Shown piece by piece: positions 11,801 to 22,500 of a stretch of 64,000 nucleotides of DNA. The notes below the pieces were generated by a model. The model did no database searches and was not told the origin of the DNA. It worked only from the letters and a program-made list of their open reading frames with translations. Position 1 is the stretch's first letter. Each line of letters starts with the position of its first letter. Position numbers and translations under genes: made by a program. Location of the stretch: the NCBI GenBank assembly GCA_034190875.2, contig CM067348.1, forward strand, positions 40,262,295 to 40,326,294, written 5' to 3'. Source of the DNA: Urechis unicinctus (Eukaryota > Annelida > Polychaeta > Xenopneusta > Urechidae).

Positions 11801-14580
11801 TTTAAGAAATAGAGTTGACTGGTAAGTGGTATCAACCTGTTGAACAATAATTTGTTAGCAAGCATAGTTAAGTGTAAGCTGCTTCAATGCGTCAATGTTG
11901 AGTGCCCGCTAGTTTTTAGTAGGCTGCTTCAATGTTGAGTGCCCGCTAGTGAAGTGTAGGCTGCTTCAAGCATCAATGTTGAGTGCCTGCTAGTGTTATG
12001 TAGGCTGCTTCAATACGTTAATATTGAGTGCCTGCTAGTGAGGTGTAGGCCGCTTCAAGTGTCAATGTTGAGTGCCCGCTATGTGTTGTGCTCATAAACT
12101 GGCTTTTAAAATACCAATGGCTAAGATAATATGACCTTTGTGGTGAAAAAATACATGACTAATGTGATTGTTGAGACAATGTAAGACAGTGAATAAATAA
12201 CAGTAAAATAGGCCAATCATATGTGAAATAAGCTGTAATCTTTAAAAAAGGGGCCAAAATCTGTTAAATATGCTAATTTTATTGATAAAGACATAGTTAT
12301 GGGAGGCTCTTTAGAGCAATGACTTGTGGTATATACCTGTCGAGGGTGTGGGTGTGATAAGATTGCTTGATCATCACCTGCTCTACCATGGCACTGTCCA
12401 CCGTGTACGCTCGGCCATTCACCAACTCCTGGGTATCACATGTACATAGAAATTTCATAAAAAATTAATAACTTCACAGACCAATTTCCAACAAATTTTA
12501 ACATTGATATTTGACAACATGCTTATGTGTAATTAATTACGATGAAAAGGATAAAATGCGTGCTACAAACACAATGACAAATACAATGTGTTATGATTGC
12601 AAAGAAAAGTATGTGAGTTTGCGATAAAGTAGTTCAAGCTAGGATGATAAAATTATTGGCCTGATCATGGGCTGACATGATATGATACTGTTGATTGTTG
12701 AGATCATAACATATACAAGAAAGTACATACTAACATTATACATAGCAGTAAGGTATGAACACTCAACCAATGGCCATTTCCTAGTGTTTCTTAGATGAAT
12801 GTAAAAAATTACAGAAATATATCAATTACTTTTATATAATATAGCAACTCAAAAAGATTAGGTAAAATTGTCCCAAAAATTGTTAAGAATTGCTTCAGCT
12901 AATGATGGAAACAGCTTCATTCCACTCACATCTTCATGAGGGCAACCATAGAACCCATCCCTCAGTCCAACAATGAGGGTATTTCCTGAATGCCATAAGT
13001 CATCCCTCTGTAGCTATAACGACCAAGGCAGATTGTAAAATTACAGGAGCTACAAATACCAGTATCTTCCATTAAAATTGTATGGCACCGAAGTAAACAC
13101 ATTATGTTCAAATGCAGGACAGACTCTATGGCTGGGAGACCAAATTTCAATTAGCTTTAGCTTGAACTCACTCACCTTGTCTCCAAGATAGATTAGTCCT
13201 GATAAATGAATCTCCCAGAGGATGGTTACAATAGGTTCCTGGCCAGTCATTTTTTGCCATACTCTCACAACAACAGCTAGGTATTGTTAAGGATAGAACT
13301 AATTGTAATCTTGAGTATTAGTATAATATGACTGAAGCAATGGAATTGGTTCGTAGAGATGAAACTCAGTAAGAACAGATCAGTTCTCTAATCAAATGAG
13401 AGAAATCATAAAACAAGATGAACACATGGACGGCAAGTTGCCCAGAAAATCCGTAGTTACTATCTCCTGCAGATTTGGATTTTGGCTAAAGTGCTAACCA
13501 CCTCCCCTTCGGTAAAATCACAGCCTGCGATTATGATGATGAGGTCGTAAAGGTCTACCCACAGTGCATCTGGTGGTGAATCTTTATAATTGTATAGTTG
13601 AGAACGTATGAGTTGTTTGATGTCTTTATAAATATGCTGATTTGAAAAACCCTAAGTAGGATACATGTACTGGAAGCATCCAGAAAATCAGATTCTAAGT
13701 GGTTGATACTGAAACTTCTCCATGTGGGGTTCTGTGAGATACAAAATGACCATAAAGACCTTCATTGTTGCATCATAGCACCATCTTTGCATCACACACT
13801 AATACAAATTTGGTAATTTCAAATAATTATATTTCAAGAGATTTGTTATCCGTTTCGATTCAATAATGTGAAAGTTTCTCATCATAAAGTCCATTTAGGA
13901 CATATATTATTGAATTCTTAATACAATATTTACTCACCAAAGACCCTAGGATAACTTCACTCTGATAAAATGCTGCAAAAAAGATTATACATAGGTGAAT
14001 ACAAAACTACACATCATGTAATCAGGAATAATAACTAATAAGGGTGTATATTAAACTATAAATGAACCTGAAGATTCTTCATCTTTGTGCAAGGTGAAGT
14101 AAGTTGACAGAGCAGCAATACCACCCTGAGCCTGAAAACACTTGGCAACGGTTAGATTTCTTGCAGCTACACTCCGTAGATGGCGCAATCTCCTCTGAAC
14201 ACAAGCAACAACAGGACAATTTTATAATATGTACACATGAAAGCATATCTATCTTCTCCGTTTAAAACATGGCAATCACAATTTATATGATGATTAAAGT
14301 GATATGACTGACAAGTTCACATTTATCCACAAAAACAATTCGAATCATGTAGTCATGGACAGATCGACTTATCCCAGGTATATAGGTGTCTATATCAGCA
14401 CACGCTTTGCATATGGTATAATGGAGCGTGGCGAGAACCTCGAGTACAACGAAATGCATTTGACAACACGAATCCGGGAAAACAACCTAGTCTACAAGTA
14501 CAACAAGTACCAGTAGGACCAACCTGTTGAGTAGGAAAATCCACATGTTTCAGATGTGCAATTATGTCTTTCGATGTCAT
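5873..14580 (-). CDS. UVRAG: UVRAG, Beclin-1-binding subunit of class III PI3-kinase complex II (16 exons)
   Basis: A complete gene of 747 residues (human: 699). Exons in transcript order: 14524-14580, 14068-14194, 13938-13972, 13671-13731, 13176-13276, 12930-13007, 12337-12428, 11644-11749, 11410-11536, 10516-10600, 10298-10385, 9985-10045, 8987-9152, 8074-8152, 7006-7089, 5873-6769. Every junction is GT-AG and all phases agree. The start is fixed by an in-frame stop at 14599-14601. Residues ~20-140 form the C2-like region (QQRRLRHL, NPTWRS, VRVWQK, LGDK). Residues ~155-300 are coiled coil that should pair with Beclin 1. Residues ~305-430 hold the family signatures [33 protein letters not shown] and [12 protein letters not shown]. 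The last exon encodes a ~300-residue Ser/Pro/Thr-rich tail with an internal duplication around TPTTK.G.TDTQ.HEP. UVRAG promotes autophagosome maturation and endosomal traffic with VPS34, VPS15 and Beclin 1. No frame break is seen. Confidence 0.95.
7090..8073. repeat. UVRAG intron 14 with GTAC-rich diverged repeat
   Basis: The intron between UVRAG exons 14 and 15. Positions about 7141-7690 hold recurring short phrases (CTTGTACGAC, TGTACCTTGG, ACCTTGCATGACAGG) ending in a C-rich tract, which suggests a decayed non-autonomous repeat. No coding potential was recognised. Confidence 0.35.
8153..8986. other. UVRAG intron 13
   Basis: Ordinary intronic sequence with a 17-bp poly-C run near 8772. The open frame on the plus strand at 8377-8715 lies wholly within the intron, lacks recognisable motifs and is not supported as a gene. 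Confidence 0.5.
9168..9470. repeat. intronic minisatellite, ~48-bp unit, about 4 copies
   Basis: In UVRAG intron 12, a unit resembling AGCTGATCAATATGTCTGAA followed by GAACAATAGATCAGCAACTC and AGAGAAAC repeats head to tail from about 9264 to 9460. Just before it are two ~31-bp copies of GTATGAACAGCTGAGGAGATA. Confidence 0.9.
9591..9981. repeat. intronic minisatellite, ~49-bp unit, about 8 copies
   Basis: Also in UVRAG intron 12. The unit resembles GGTGATATAGGCCATAGACA followed by GACTGAATGTTGGCATCTAC and AAACAGAGG. The array runs up to the 5' splice site of exon 12: its last copy supplies the intron bases directly after the GTGAG donor at 9980-9984. Confidence 0.9.
11871..12082. repeat. intronic minisatellite, ~42-49-bp unit, about 5 copies
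   Basis: In UVRAG intron 7, repeated TGTAGGCTGCTTCAA followed by TCAATGTTGAGTGCCCGCTAGT with length variation between copies. This is the third minisatellite within the same gene. Confidence 0.85.
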
Positions 14581-14727
14581 GCTTTTCAAACTATTCGGCT
14601 ATTTACAAAGAAGTGCTAAAACGGACAGCTGTTCGGTGCAATAATAATAAACAACCACTTTCATCATCATTACAATTATCACACACAGCCAGACGTTACA
14701 CACACCGCCATTTTGAATCGTATGACA

Positions 14728-14739
14728 GGTCACATGACC
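14728..14739. promoter_or_regulatory. candidate MiT/TFE (M-box-like) palindrome upstream of UVRAG
   Basis: GGTCACATGACC, a perfect 12-bp palindrome, lies ~150 bp upstream of the UVRAG start. A second partial copy, GTCACATGAT, is at 14924-14933. TCACATGA/TCATGTGA is the M-box recognised by MITF/TFEB-type bHLH-Zip factors, which drive lysosome and autophagy genes in animals. Function here is inferred from sequence and position only. Confidence 0.4.
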
Positions 14740-14939
14740 AAAATATAAAATCCTCCTACTTTGCCTAAAATAAATCGCATGTTGCAATTATATGAAAGAA
14801 TCGTATGTTGATTTATTATTGAAGCTACGAAACATAGAAGGATACGATTAATAAAATTATTCATGTTTATAGTTTATATTTGTTTGTTTTTTCTCACTGC
14901 GAGTCTGCTGCCCGAAAATGTTTGTCACATGATCTCAAT

Positions 14940-15157
14940 GAAACTGTCAGTCTGTGAATGTTGTGAGAGGTGAGGTCAGTTAAAATATCCACCATACAAC
15001 TTCCACTGGGAAAACGAATCGAAAACAGGTATTTCTAACATACATACAATATATTCGAATGTATTCTTAATGTGAAGTCTCTTCTGCAGACTTTAAACTT
15101 TAAAACTTCAGTCACATCGTTAAACTCGACATGTCCTCTGATTCTGATCAAATAGGC
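14940..15157. other. UVRAG/LAMTOR4 intergenic sequence
   Basis: Non-coding sequence upstream of both genes. Nothing is recognised beyond the start of the dispersed repeat that follows. Confidence 0.5.
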
Positions 15158-15640
15158 AAAGAACTCAAGTTGACAGATGAACTCGCTGAAAACTTACAAA
15201 AGCCCCTCAGGCCCAAAAAATTGTGACAAAATGAAAGATTATATCACAAAATTACACGAGGACAGTTTCTTTTACTAGAGTTTTGCCTAATTGTTCTGTT
15301 TCACATCAATAAACTTTGTTCAAAAACTCAACATGGCCAACTCCCACAATGCAACATAATTTAGTTAATTTGCTGTGATATTGTTCATGTCTTCGATTGC
15401 GCGATAGCCATGTTGTACAACAATTCTTAAAATTGTGTTGAATTTCATTGATTCTGTTAATAAAGGCGTATGACTGTTGCTGGACTCTAGGCAAGATTGA
15501 TGGTTAAGACATTTATGGATATTAATTGCGAGAAGGAGCATATTTGCTTATATCCTTAAAGATTCTGCCATACGGACCCTCGCCCCTAAGGTGGCATCAG
15601 ATCAGCAAAATACCAGAGGCGAGTGCCTTGCCTACTGATC
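15127..15640 (+). repeat. dispersed repeat, copy 1 (matches 27503-28020)
   Basis: About 480-500 bp are shared in the same orientation with 27503-28020, at roughly 85% identity by eye, from ACAGATGAACTCGCT through GTGCCTTGCCT. Near the left end both copies keep a similar reading frame (TDELA.NLQKP, QNERLY.K.TRG.FLLL). In this copy the frame starts with an ATG at 15131 but is interrupted by a stop. I do not recognise the protein. It could be a decayed retrocopy or transposon ORF. Confidence 0.65.
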
Positions 15641-16506
15641 AAATAGCCAAAACCCGACCTAGCGACTGCTGGCTCTCCGTTAGCGCCAACTTTCACCTCA
15701 CAAACTTTTATAGTGAATGACATCCAAAGGTGCACCATCACTGGGTTATCTTAACCACCTTACAGTGCTCACTGAAATATCAAGAGGGACATTGTAGAGA
15801 TGGTTAGCTCCGGTCGAACGGTAATATAAATATATACCGTTCTGCTTCGATATTTTGGGCGTACATTGAAACATGCGTTTGACTATATCGATTGGTTTGG
15901 CATCTAAAAAACAACATATATCAAGAGCCTGTGAAAAAATATGTCCCATTGCACCAAAAGCTTATCGCCAATCGATGCAATATTTGATATATGTATCATT
16001 TCCGAAAAATCGCGATGCAATGAGTGCCATTTTGGAAAATATTGGGTCGCATGATTTCCCGTGATTTCCCACCGCCTCATCCGTATTACCTCCATGCTGA
16101 GCTTGAGAAGCACTTTGTCTCACTTTGCTGTATCTTATACACAATCTGTTGTATCTTATTGAGTTCAGATGCAGGAAGCAATAGTAGTCGATGGGTCAAA
16201 TCATTCTGAGCATGCGCGATGTACGTGGGCTTGAACTTGAAAACAAACATGGTGCTGTGTTTCGGACTTTCTACCGCTTCCAAATTTATCCAACTATAAC
16301 TAATTACCATGGACGAAATTCCCCTCCACAAAGGGATAAAATTGTCCGTGAACATCATTGCATTCTTAAACTCCATCACTTGGGTATGTTTGGTGTTTGG
16401 TAGTTGTCTGAATCGATCTCAAAATCTATAACATTGCGTCGTTTTCAAACAGAGTAAGGCGTCTACGTCTGTAGGGCTAAGAGATGGCGAACTGCGATGA
16501 TATTTT
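15641..16506. other. intergenic, no gene recognised
   Basis: Short overlapping open frames occur on both strands, but none has a recognisable domain or consistent splice structure. A promoter or 5' UTR exon of LAMTOR4 could lie here. Confidence 0.4.
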
Positions 16507-16720
16507 TTGTCAATCCTCCTGAGCATTATTGGCATCATGATCTCGATCATCATGGCCATCATTATAGTCATTATTCATCATCATAATTATCATTGTCATC
16601 ATCATTGTCATCATGTTCATCTTTATCAGCTCCATGACACTATCTGCATCATGTCTTTATTATACTATCATCATTGTTTTTTATCATGATCATCGTTATG
16701 TCCTAAATCATTGTCATCAC
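16507..16720. repeat. (ATC/ATT)n imperfect microsatellite
   Basis: An imperfect trinucleotide run of ATC/ATT/GTC. Similar tracts occur near 33000-33130 and 38275-38395. Confidence 0.85.
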
Positions 16721-17149
16721 CAGGCAGGACATTACAGTATTTTCACACCTGCCCGGGGGCAGGTAGGTTGTAAAAGTGTGGCATTGGTGTAATCTCACTC
16801 AACATTGGTTATTTCTAGCACATAGTATAAAGGCAATAATAAGAAAACGGCACGATGTTGTACAAAACACAAGGAAACAGTCTAAACAAGAAAATGAGGG
16901 AAAGCTTTGCCAAATCAGTCTGGATCAGAGTCATGATCCAGACCCTTTACTCCCAGGTGTTAAACCTTGGACGCCTTGTCGGTTACCCTGATTCATACCA
17001 ACGGTCTACGGCTTGAGCTGCATCAAATCAGCAGCATTTGGCCCTTCCACAGTGAAAAACTTTGATAGCTGAATGCCAATCACTCTTGATTTTCTTGACT
17101 GTTGGGAATCCTCTTTCACAGATGGCAGAGTTCATGGGCATTGCTGACA

Positions 17150-17420
17150 GAATTTCTTGGAGTTATTTTTTTAAAAATGCATGATTTACAATTACATGTA
17201 TTTAGAAAAAGTTTGCAATTGAATTCTGAATATGAACTTCTTATTGTGGGAGAGATATCAATGAAGATATTGAGATATAAACTCTACATTTTTTTACAAA
17301 CTTTGGCACATATGAAGCGGAAGTGACGTCATTGACATCCATGAAATTTAATTATGTGACTATTGCTGTCACTAACAATATTTGACACAATTTCTCTGTT
17401 TAAGCCATTTTTATTGATGA
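17150..17420 (+). repeat. dispersed repeat fragment (related to 55010-55260)
   Basis: Positions 17170-17222 share ATTTACAATTACAT and ATTTAGAAAAAGTT with 55030-55075 in the same orientation. Weaker similarity continues through an ATGAAAT motif downstream. The family is unknown. Confidence 0.5.
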
Positions 17421-17785
17421 CCATAATGCACACTATTAAGAAATTAATTCCATGACCAGGTTAGCACACATATTGATTGCGTATTCATTGACCTTGATCA
17501 TGTTTTAAACGTCTGTAGGGATATTTTGGATAATAGAATGCTTTTCAAAGCAAAAACACCATCCTGTCCATTTCGGTTATGACATTGCCCCAAAGTAAAC
17601 AAATGAAAAAATTATCAAACATCCTATCCTTTTAATCGCAAACCTTGATTTAATTGTCATATGACATTTGATGGTGAATATTTTGACATCATATTTGCTC
17701 TGTTTTGAAGAATACTTCTTTTACTCTTTGTGTAGCATTGCCACACATCAATATTGAGCAATTTTGTGTGAATGTGAACATAGAT

Positions 17786-18483
17786 ATGACTCATGCAATT
17801 GAGAGGATCCCAGATAGCCTTGGTTACCTTATTCTAACCGAGGATGGCGCTGTTCAAAACGTGAGCACCTATCTATCTACTCTTTAGCTAAATTGATCCA
17901 GTGTTTCTAATCAAGGTTAATGTTTGGTATGCACTTTTTCGTTGCCTACAAAATAAAATCAAGATGTCATGATTTGATTGTTCATTGAATCCTGTTCTCC
18001 TGGGCTTCCAGTCTGGTGGCGACTTGGAGAATGATGAACAAATGGCTGAGAAGATAATGACTATCCTTAGGTGGTCTGTTCAACTCAGCTGTCAGTCTTC
18101 AGGGAAACCTGTCAATTTCAAGAAACTTTCAAGTAATATAATATTTTTTCAATCGCTTCTGCAGGGAAATAATTCACCGTAAATGTTGTTGATCTTACCA
18201 TAAATAAACCTACAAAATCTTATATTGATCATATTTTGAAATAATAATTTTTGTTTCTAGATACCTAGCCAATATAATACTCTTTTTCATCATTCCACAA
18301 CTACTTTTTTTCTCATGTTATTTGGAAGACATTTTACTTGGCTATATTGTTAATGCATTTGATATACTTGTTTTGCTCTCTGCAGTTGTTTGGGAGAGCC
18401 ATTCATACACAGTCACACTATCCAATCACAGAGTGTTTATAATCAAACGAAGATCCAATCCCATTGAGCCGGTGACAACGTGA
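17786..18483 (+). CDS. LAMTOR4: LAMTOR4, Ragulator complex subunit (3 exons)
   Basis: Exons 17786-17860, 18012-18132 and 18386-18483 join at GT-AG sites in phases 0 and 1 and encode 97 residues (human: 99). Exon 1 reads MTHAIERIPDSLGYLILTED, exon 2 has SGGDLENDEQMA and exon 3 has RVFIIKRRSNPIEPV. These align along the whole length of human LAMTOR4 (ERIPDQLGYLVL, SGDLENDEQ, RVFVVKR). LAMTOR4 is a small roadblock-like protein that pairs with LAMTOR5 in the pentameric Ragulator, which anchors Rag GTPases on the lysosome for amino-acid activation of mTORC1. The ATG follows a strong acceptor at 17735, so a 5' UTR exon lies upstream. The gene is divergent from UVRAG. Confidence 0.95.
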
Positions 18484-19095
18484 CCACCGTTCAGTGACAT
18501 GATTATGTACTTGTTGTGTTCCTTTAAACCCCTGCCTACAATGTATGGTTGGATGAAATTTGTAAGTAACTGTCTATGTGATTTTGTTAGATTACAAGTT
18601 GGCATGTTGTTGGCATTTTGAGAATAACTTAACGATGGTGTCCTGAAATTAGCTCTACAATTGTGGTATGTTTGTTTATGGCAGTAATTTGTGTATGTTC
18701 TGAAGCTATAAAATATTGCAATGATGTGTTTATGTAATTATTTTTTAAAGTGTATTTTTGTGTATTCCATATATTTGATGGGTGGATTGGTATTGGAGGA
18801 GTTGAGGTTTTGATTGCGTGAGAGAGGCAGCCCACACACCACGGTTTTGTATTTAGTCCATGGGATTAGATGATTGAAATTATCAACAAAAAGAATCTCC
18901 ACTGATGCCACTTTGTTGATCCAACAAATATAGATTGACCAATAATTGTCTGCAATACCCTATGGATATTTCCTATTTGGTATTGGATGCGATTTTAAAA
19001 GTTTTAAAAGCAGACGACGATAGGGGATATTAAGAACCAACAATTTACTGAACATATATACATAAACGCGTGAGTGATTTACTAAGGCAATTACT
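18484..19095. other. LAMTOR4 3' UTR and intergenic sequence
   Basis: The 3' UTR of LAMTOR4 should begin here. I saw no canonical AATAAA close to the stop. No other gene is recognised. Confidence 0.5.
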
Positions 19096-20886
19096 ACGGG
19101 GCCATTCAAAAAGTACGTAGCGTTTTTTTGTCGATTTCAGACATCTACTCCCCAACTCCGTAATGCCCTTAATCACTAACCCTTACGCCATACTTGCTCG
19201 CAATAGATTCCTTTACATTCTCGGGATTCCGTCGCTTGGAGGTTCATTGACGCGCACAGTGATTTTTACCGGAACTGGGGGCATGTTTCTCTGCCTGTCG
19301 CGCTGTCAACGCTTTGTTCGCGTTTTACTAGTTGCTGATTTAAGTTCCTGCGTTGTTGCGCACTCTTTTGCCGTCTCTATAGCTGTTAAGGACATCAAAG
19401 ACGTCGCTGAAGGTGTCAAGCGTATTCTGAACTTCGCTTAGGTTCATCTGAACGCTGTCACGTCACAATGAGCACATTTGAAACAGTTCTCAGACACAGA
19501 GATTATCATATAATAGTGATCCAAAATGTTGCCAACTACATTCATCTACAGTCGTCTGCAGAGAATTCTGCAAGAACATCAGTATTCACCCGATATCATT
19601 TCGAAGTTAGCGTGCGTGACTGTTACTACACCATGTAATCACTGTCCCCTTCTTAGTGGAAAGTACCCCAGCTGAAAACTTTCTTGAAATATAGGGGAAT
19701 CCCTTGCTCGTGCTATAAGAAAACTGAGCTCGTAGAATTAGTAAGAAATGCCTGCAGCACCGTAAATATTGTGGACTTGGTCGGGGAAGATGATGTAGAG
19801 AATATTTACAATGATTGAAAAACTATTAGTACAGAGGGTCAGCAAGTCAATTTCCCAGAGTCCAACAAACATTCTGCATGGCAGGCCGACATGTCAAACG
19901 CACCTGAGCTTACTGAGGCTTACTGTCTTATTCATATGATGACCAAGTGCAAATGTAGACCTAGCATGCTGGCATCATTTGAAAGCGAAAGGGGATATCA
20001 GCTGTTCCTCAACAGACACATACATGCAGTTGAATATAAATCTCTGAATCATTGTAGGTGTTATCTGAGGGGGGAATGTGTTAGGGAGCAGTCCCAGTCC
20101 ATACAATGTACCCATTTGGTAATAATTCTTAAATTATATAATTAGAATACTTAACTTAAGAAAGTTGAATACAGATATTCACACATCTCATTAATATATA
20201 TAACTACCTATGAAGACTTGCTGGTACAATATTAACTTGTTTAATGTGGTGTTATCGTTTGGTGGAAGAGAGATAAAAAGTTTGTTATTTATTTTTTCAT
20301 CTTTCTATGCAGAGATGATGGTGGTTGCAAACATGTTGTGGCCATGATATTTGCAGTGGCTGACTTCAATACCAATGCAAAGTCTAACCCAGCATTACCG
20401 CCTTAAGAAGAGACATGTCGCACGGCTTGTCGCTTTGATTATTTTGATGTCTGGCAATTACAATTACACAGTCTATATATTTGTCACGTCAGTAATACAA
20501 CTGACGGAAACTTTACTGTCATCTACGGGTGTTTTTTTCGTTTTCTTGCGAACATCGGCCTTGCAGTCCACTACGGCGCAAGTAAACGTGGGAATGGTTG
20601 CTTCCGCGCAGTCTCTATAGTCTGTGGAACTATATTCCTAAACAATTTCTCCAAATAACACCAATATCAAACACAAAACGACGAATATTCACCACAGCTT
20701 AAATCTCTACGTTCCGCGTCGTGTATTGCGTTTGTGATTTGGAAAAACATGCCCCTATTTCCGGTGGAAAATCAGTATCGCCGCCTGGCGGCCGCGACGG
20801 AAACCCGAGAATGTGAAGGCCCCTATTCACTGCCCGCCAACCCCATCTCTGGCGTTACGTAATTTTCAAGGAAACCGGAGCCGTCT
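19096..20886 (+). mobile_element. candidate inverted-repeat-flanked element carrying SAP/SWIM gene
   Basis: An inverted match of about 70 bp pairs 19216-19288 with 20745-20813. Shared phrases are CATTCTCGGG, TTCCGTCGC, ACCGGAA and GGGGCATGTTT. Weaker similarity runs outward to TACGTA.CG near 19112 and on the complement near 20856. The left end begins with GGGGCCATTCAAAAAGTACG, a phrase I associate with invertebrate short interspersed DNA elements. Between the repeats lies a decayed SAP/SWIM gene. No target-site duplication was identified and no transposase is visible, so an alternative is two inverted copies of a host promoter-like repeat. Confidence 0.4.
19657..20400 (+). pseudogene. SAP- and SWIM-domain gene remnant
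   Basis: From TGG at 19657, after an acceptor-like CTTCTTAG, the frame reads a SAP-like helix-extension-helix (VPQLKTFLKYRGIP, KKTELVELVRNAC). It continues into an acidic stretch ending in an in-frame stop near 19816 and then through a block containing 'YLRGECVREQSQS'. A second exon-like piece at about 20313-20400 reads RDDGGCKHVVAMIFAVADF, the C-x-H half of a SWIM zinc finger. The CxC half is not found between them, and the splice phases of the TTG/GTAATA donor and the TATGCAG acceptor do not agree. SAP plus SWIM is the N-terminal layout of a large invertebrate family that often ends in a YqaJ-type nuclease. No nuclease part is present. It is truncated and broken. Confidence 0.6.
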
Positions 20887-22500
20887 AGCGCCGCGCGAAC
20901 GTGCCATTCGATTATCCATTAGCGTCAAAAGCTTTTCAAATCTCCGTCTGTTTGTACTTAAAATGTCACTCACCCGATAAGACGCCCAAGATCTTAGCAA
21001 ACTAAGAAAATACCTCACGATGTGATATATAGCCCAATAAATATTGGTATGATAACAGATTTTCATGCTCGATAGTTCAACTTTGCAACACGCATCAGTC
21101 AATGTGTCTAGAGTGCGCTCCGTCGAGCTGCTTAAGTTTACGTTTACTGACTCAATCAAATAATATAACTGAAATGTATATATTCTTTCAATTCTTTACA
21201 GAATTAAAGTGTACAATTTTATGAAACTAATTTCGGGTACCAAGTATATGTTTACCACAAGGTTGGCGCTATATATTCTCCGATATGGATCAATAGTTGC
21301 TCATTGTCTCACCATCTTCCCAGTTCACAGTTACAGTCGTTAAAATTCCCAAAATAGAAAAGACCCGACCGCTAAAATATATTGTATAGTGGAACAAAAT
21401 CATTAAATCTGCTAGATTAAATGATGAATAATAGTTTGTATTGAATCATAAGTTCAAGAGATATGTTTATGTATTATCATGCGTTTCTATAAGAAATTTG
21501 TTTTCTCATACCATCAAGATAACTGTATTTTAACGACAGTAGCAGTGCTCTAGGCGCCACAATGTCTGCCAAAGTACATAGCAAGATGCCTCTTACATTG
21601 ACCATTCCATCAAGATATAACCGCTGCACTAGTCAAACGCTTAGAATAGAAGCATATGTTGAGGTGTTGCCCTGCAGGGCGTTATAGTAGGTTAATTTAT
21701 GGACGCTTCTAAATGAGGCACAAGCGTAATCTCTCAGATCGCAAACCTTGAGGGGTAGTCGCAATCTGCAAGTTTGATGCAAGCATCATTACAACGAGCA
21801 TCAACCAACCAAAGATATTGCAATTTGGAAACTGAGTAATAATGATTGAATGATATGGTTGTGGTGGTTTTCGTTAAAATGGTAGGGATGTACCGCGTTT
21901 ATACTGATGGAGACAAAGGAAACGTGTGTTGCGGTGGACTTTGCTACTAAATTTTGGTTAGTTTTGTTTAATCGTGGTCATATTTATACCTGATCTTCCT
22001 CTTTATGTTATTATACATGTATCATTGTTGTATTGAACATTGACAATGCATAAAGAAGGCAAATAGCTCTGAATGTAACCTGAGTTGTGACAATTATCAA
22101 AAGTCACTTTGATGATGATAATAATGATTAATGTGCGAGTATTGGAGTGAAACTGTAAATTGGACATGACCCAGTGCATATTTTCGCGTTGTATGAGCGA
22201 CCGCTCTAGTGTGTATGTCTTGTGTGAGTAACAAATCAGTGTGATTCGATTCAGCCATCTTGTTCGCATCAAAGCTGACAATCTGAAACACGCCGTGACA
22301 CCTGGTTTTTGTCTCCCAAGAAGGATAATGAAGTTATAAATTCTGATGAATTGCTGGTTAGCTCATACTTATCAGTACATATCATATTCTTCAGGTTTTC
22401 CCTATAGGAAACCCACTGACGATAAACATGCAGATTTGTCCGACTCTTACATTTATATTTGGCTTGGTAGATCATATTGAGAAATAAGCGTGTAGATTAC
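20887..22500. other. intergenic, no gene recognised
   Basis: Only short unsupported open frames on both strands and no coding motif. A short ATT/ATC tract lies at 22109-22132. Confidence 0.5.
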
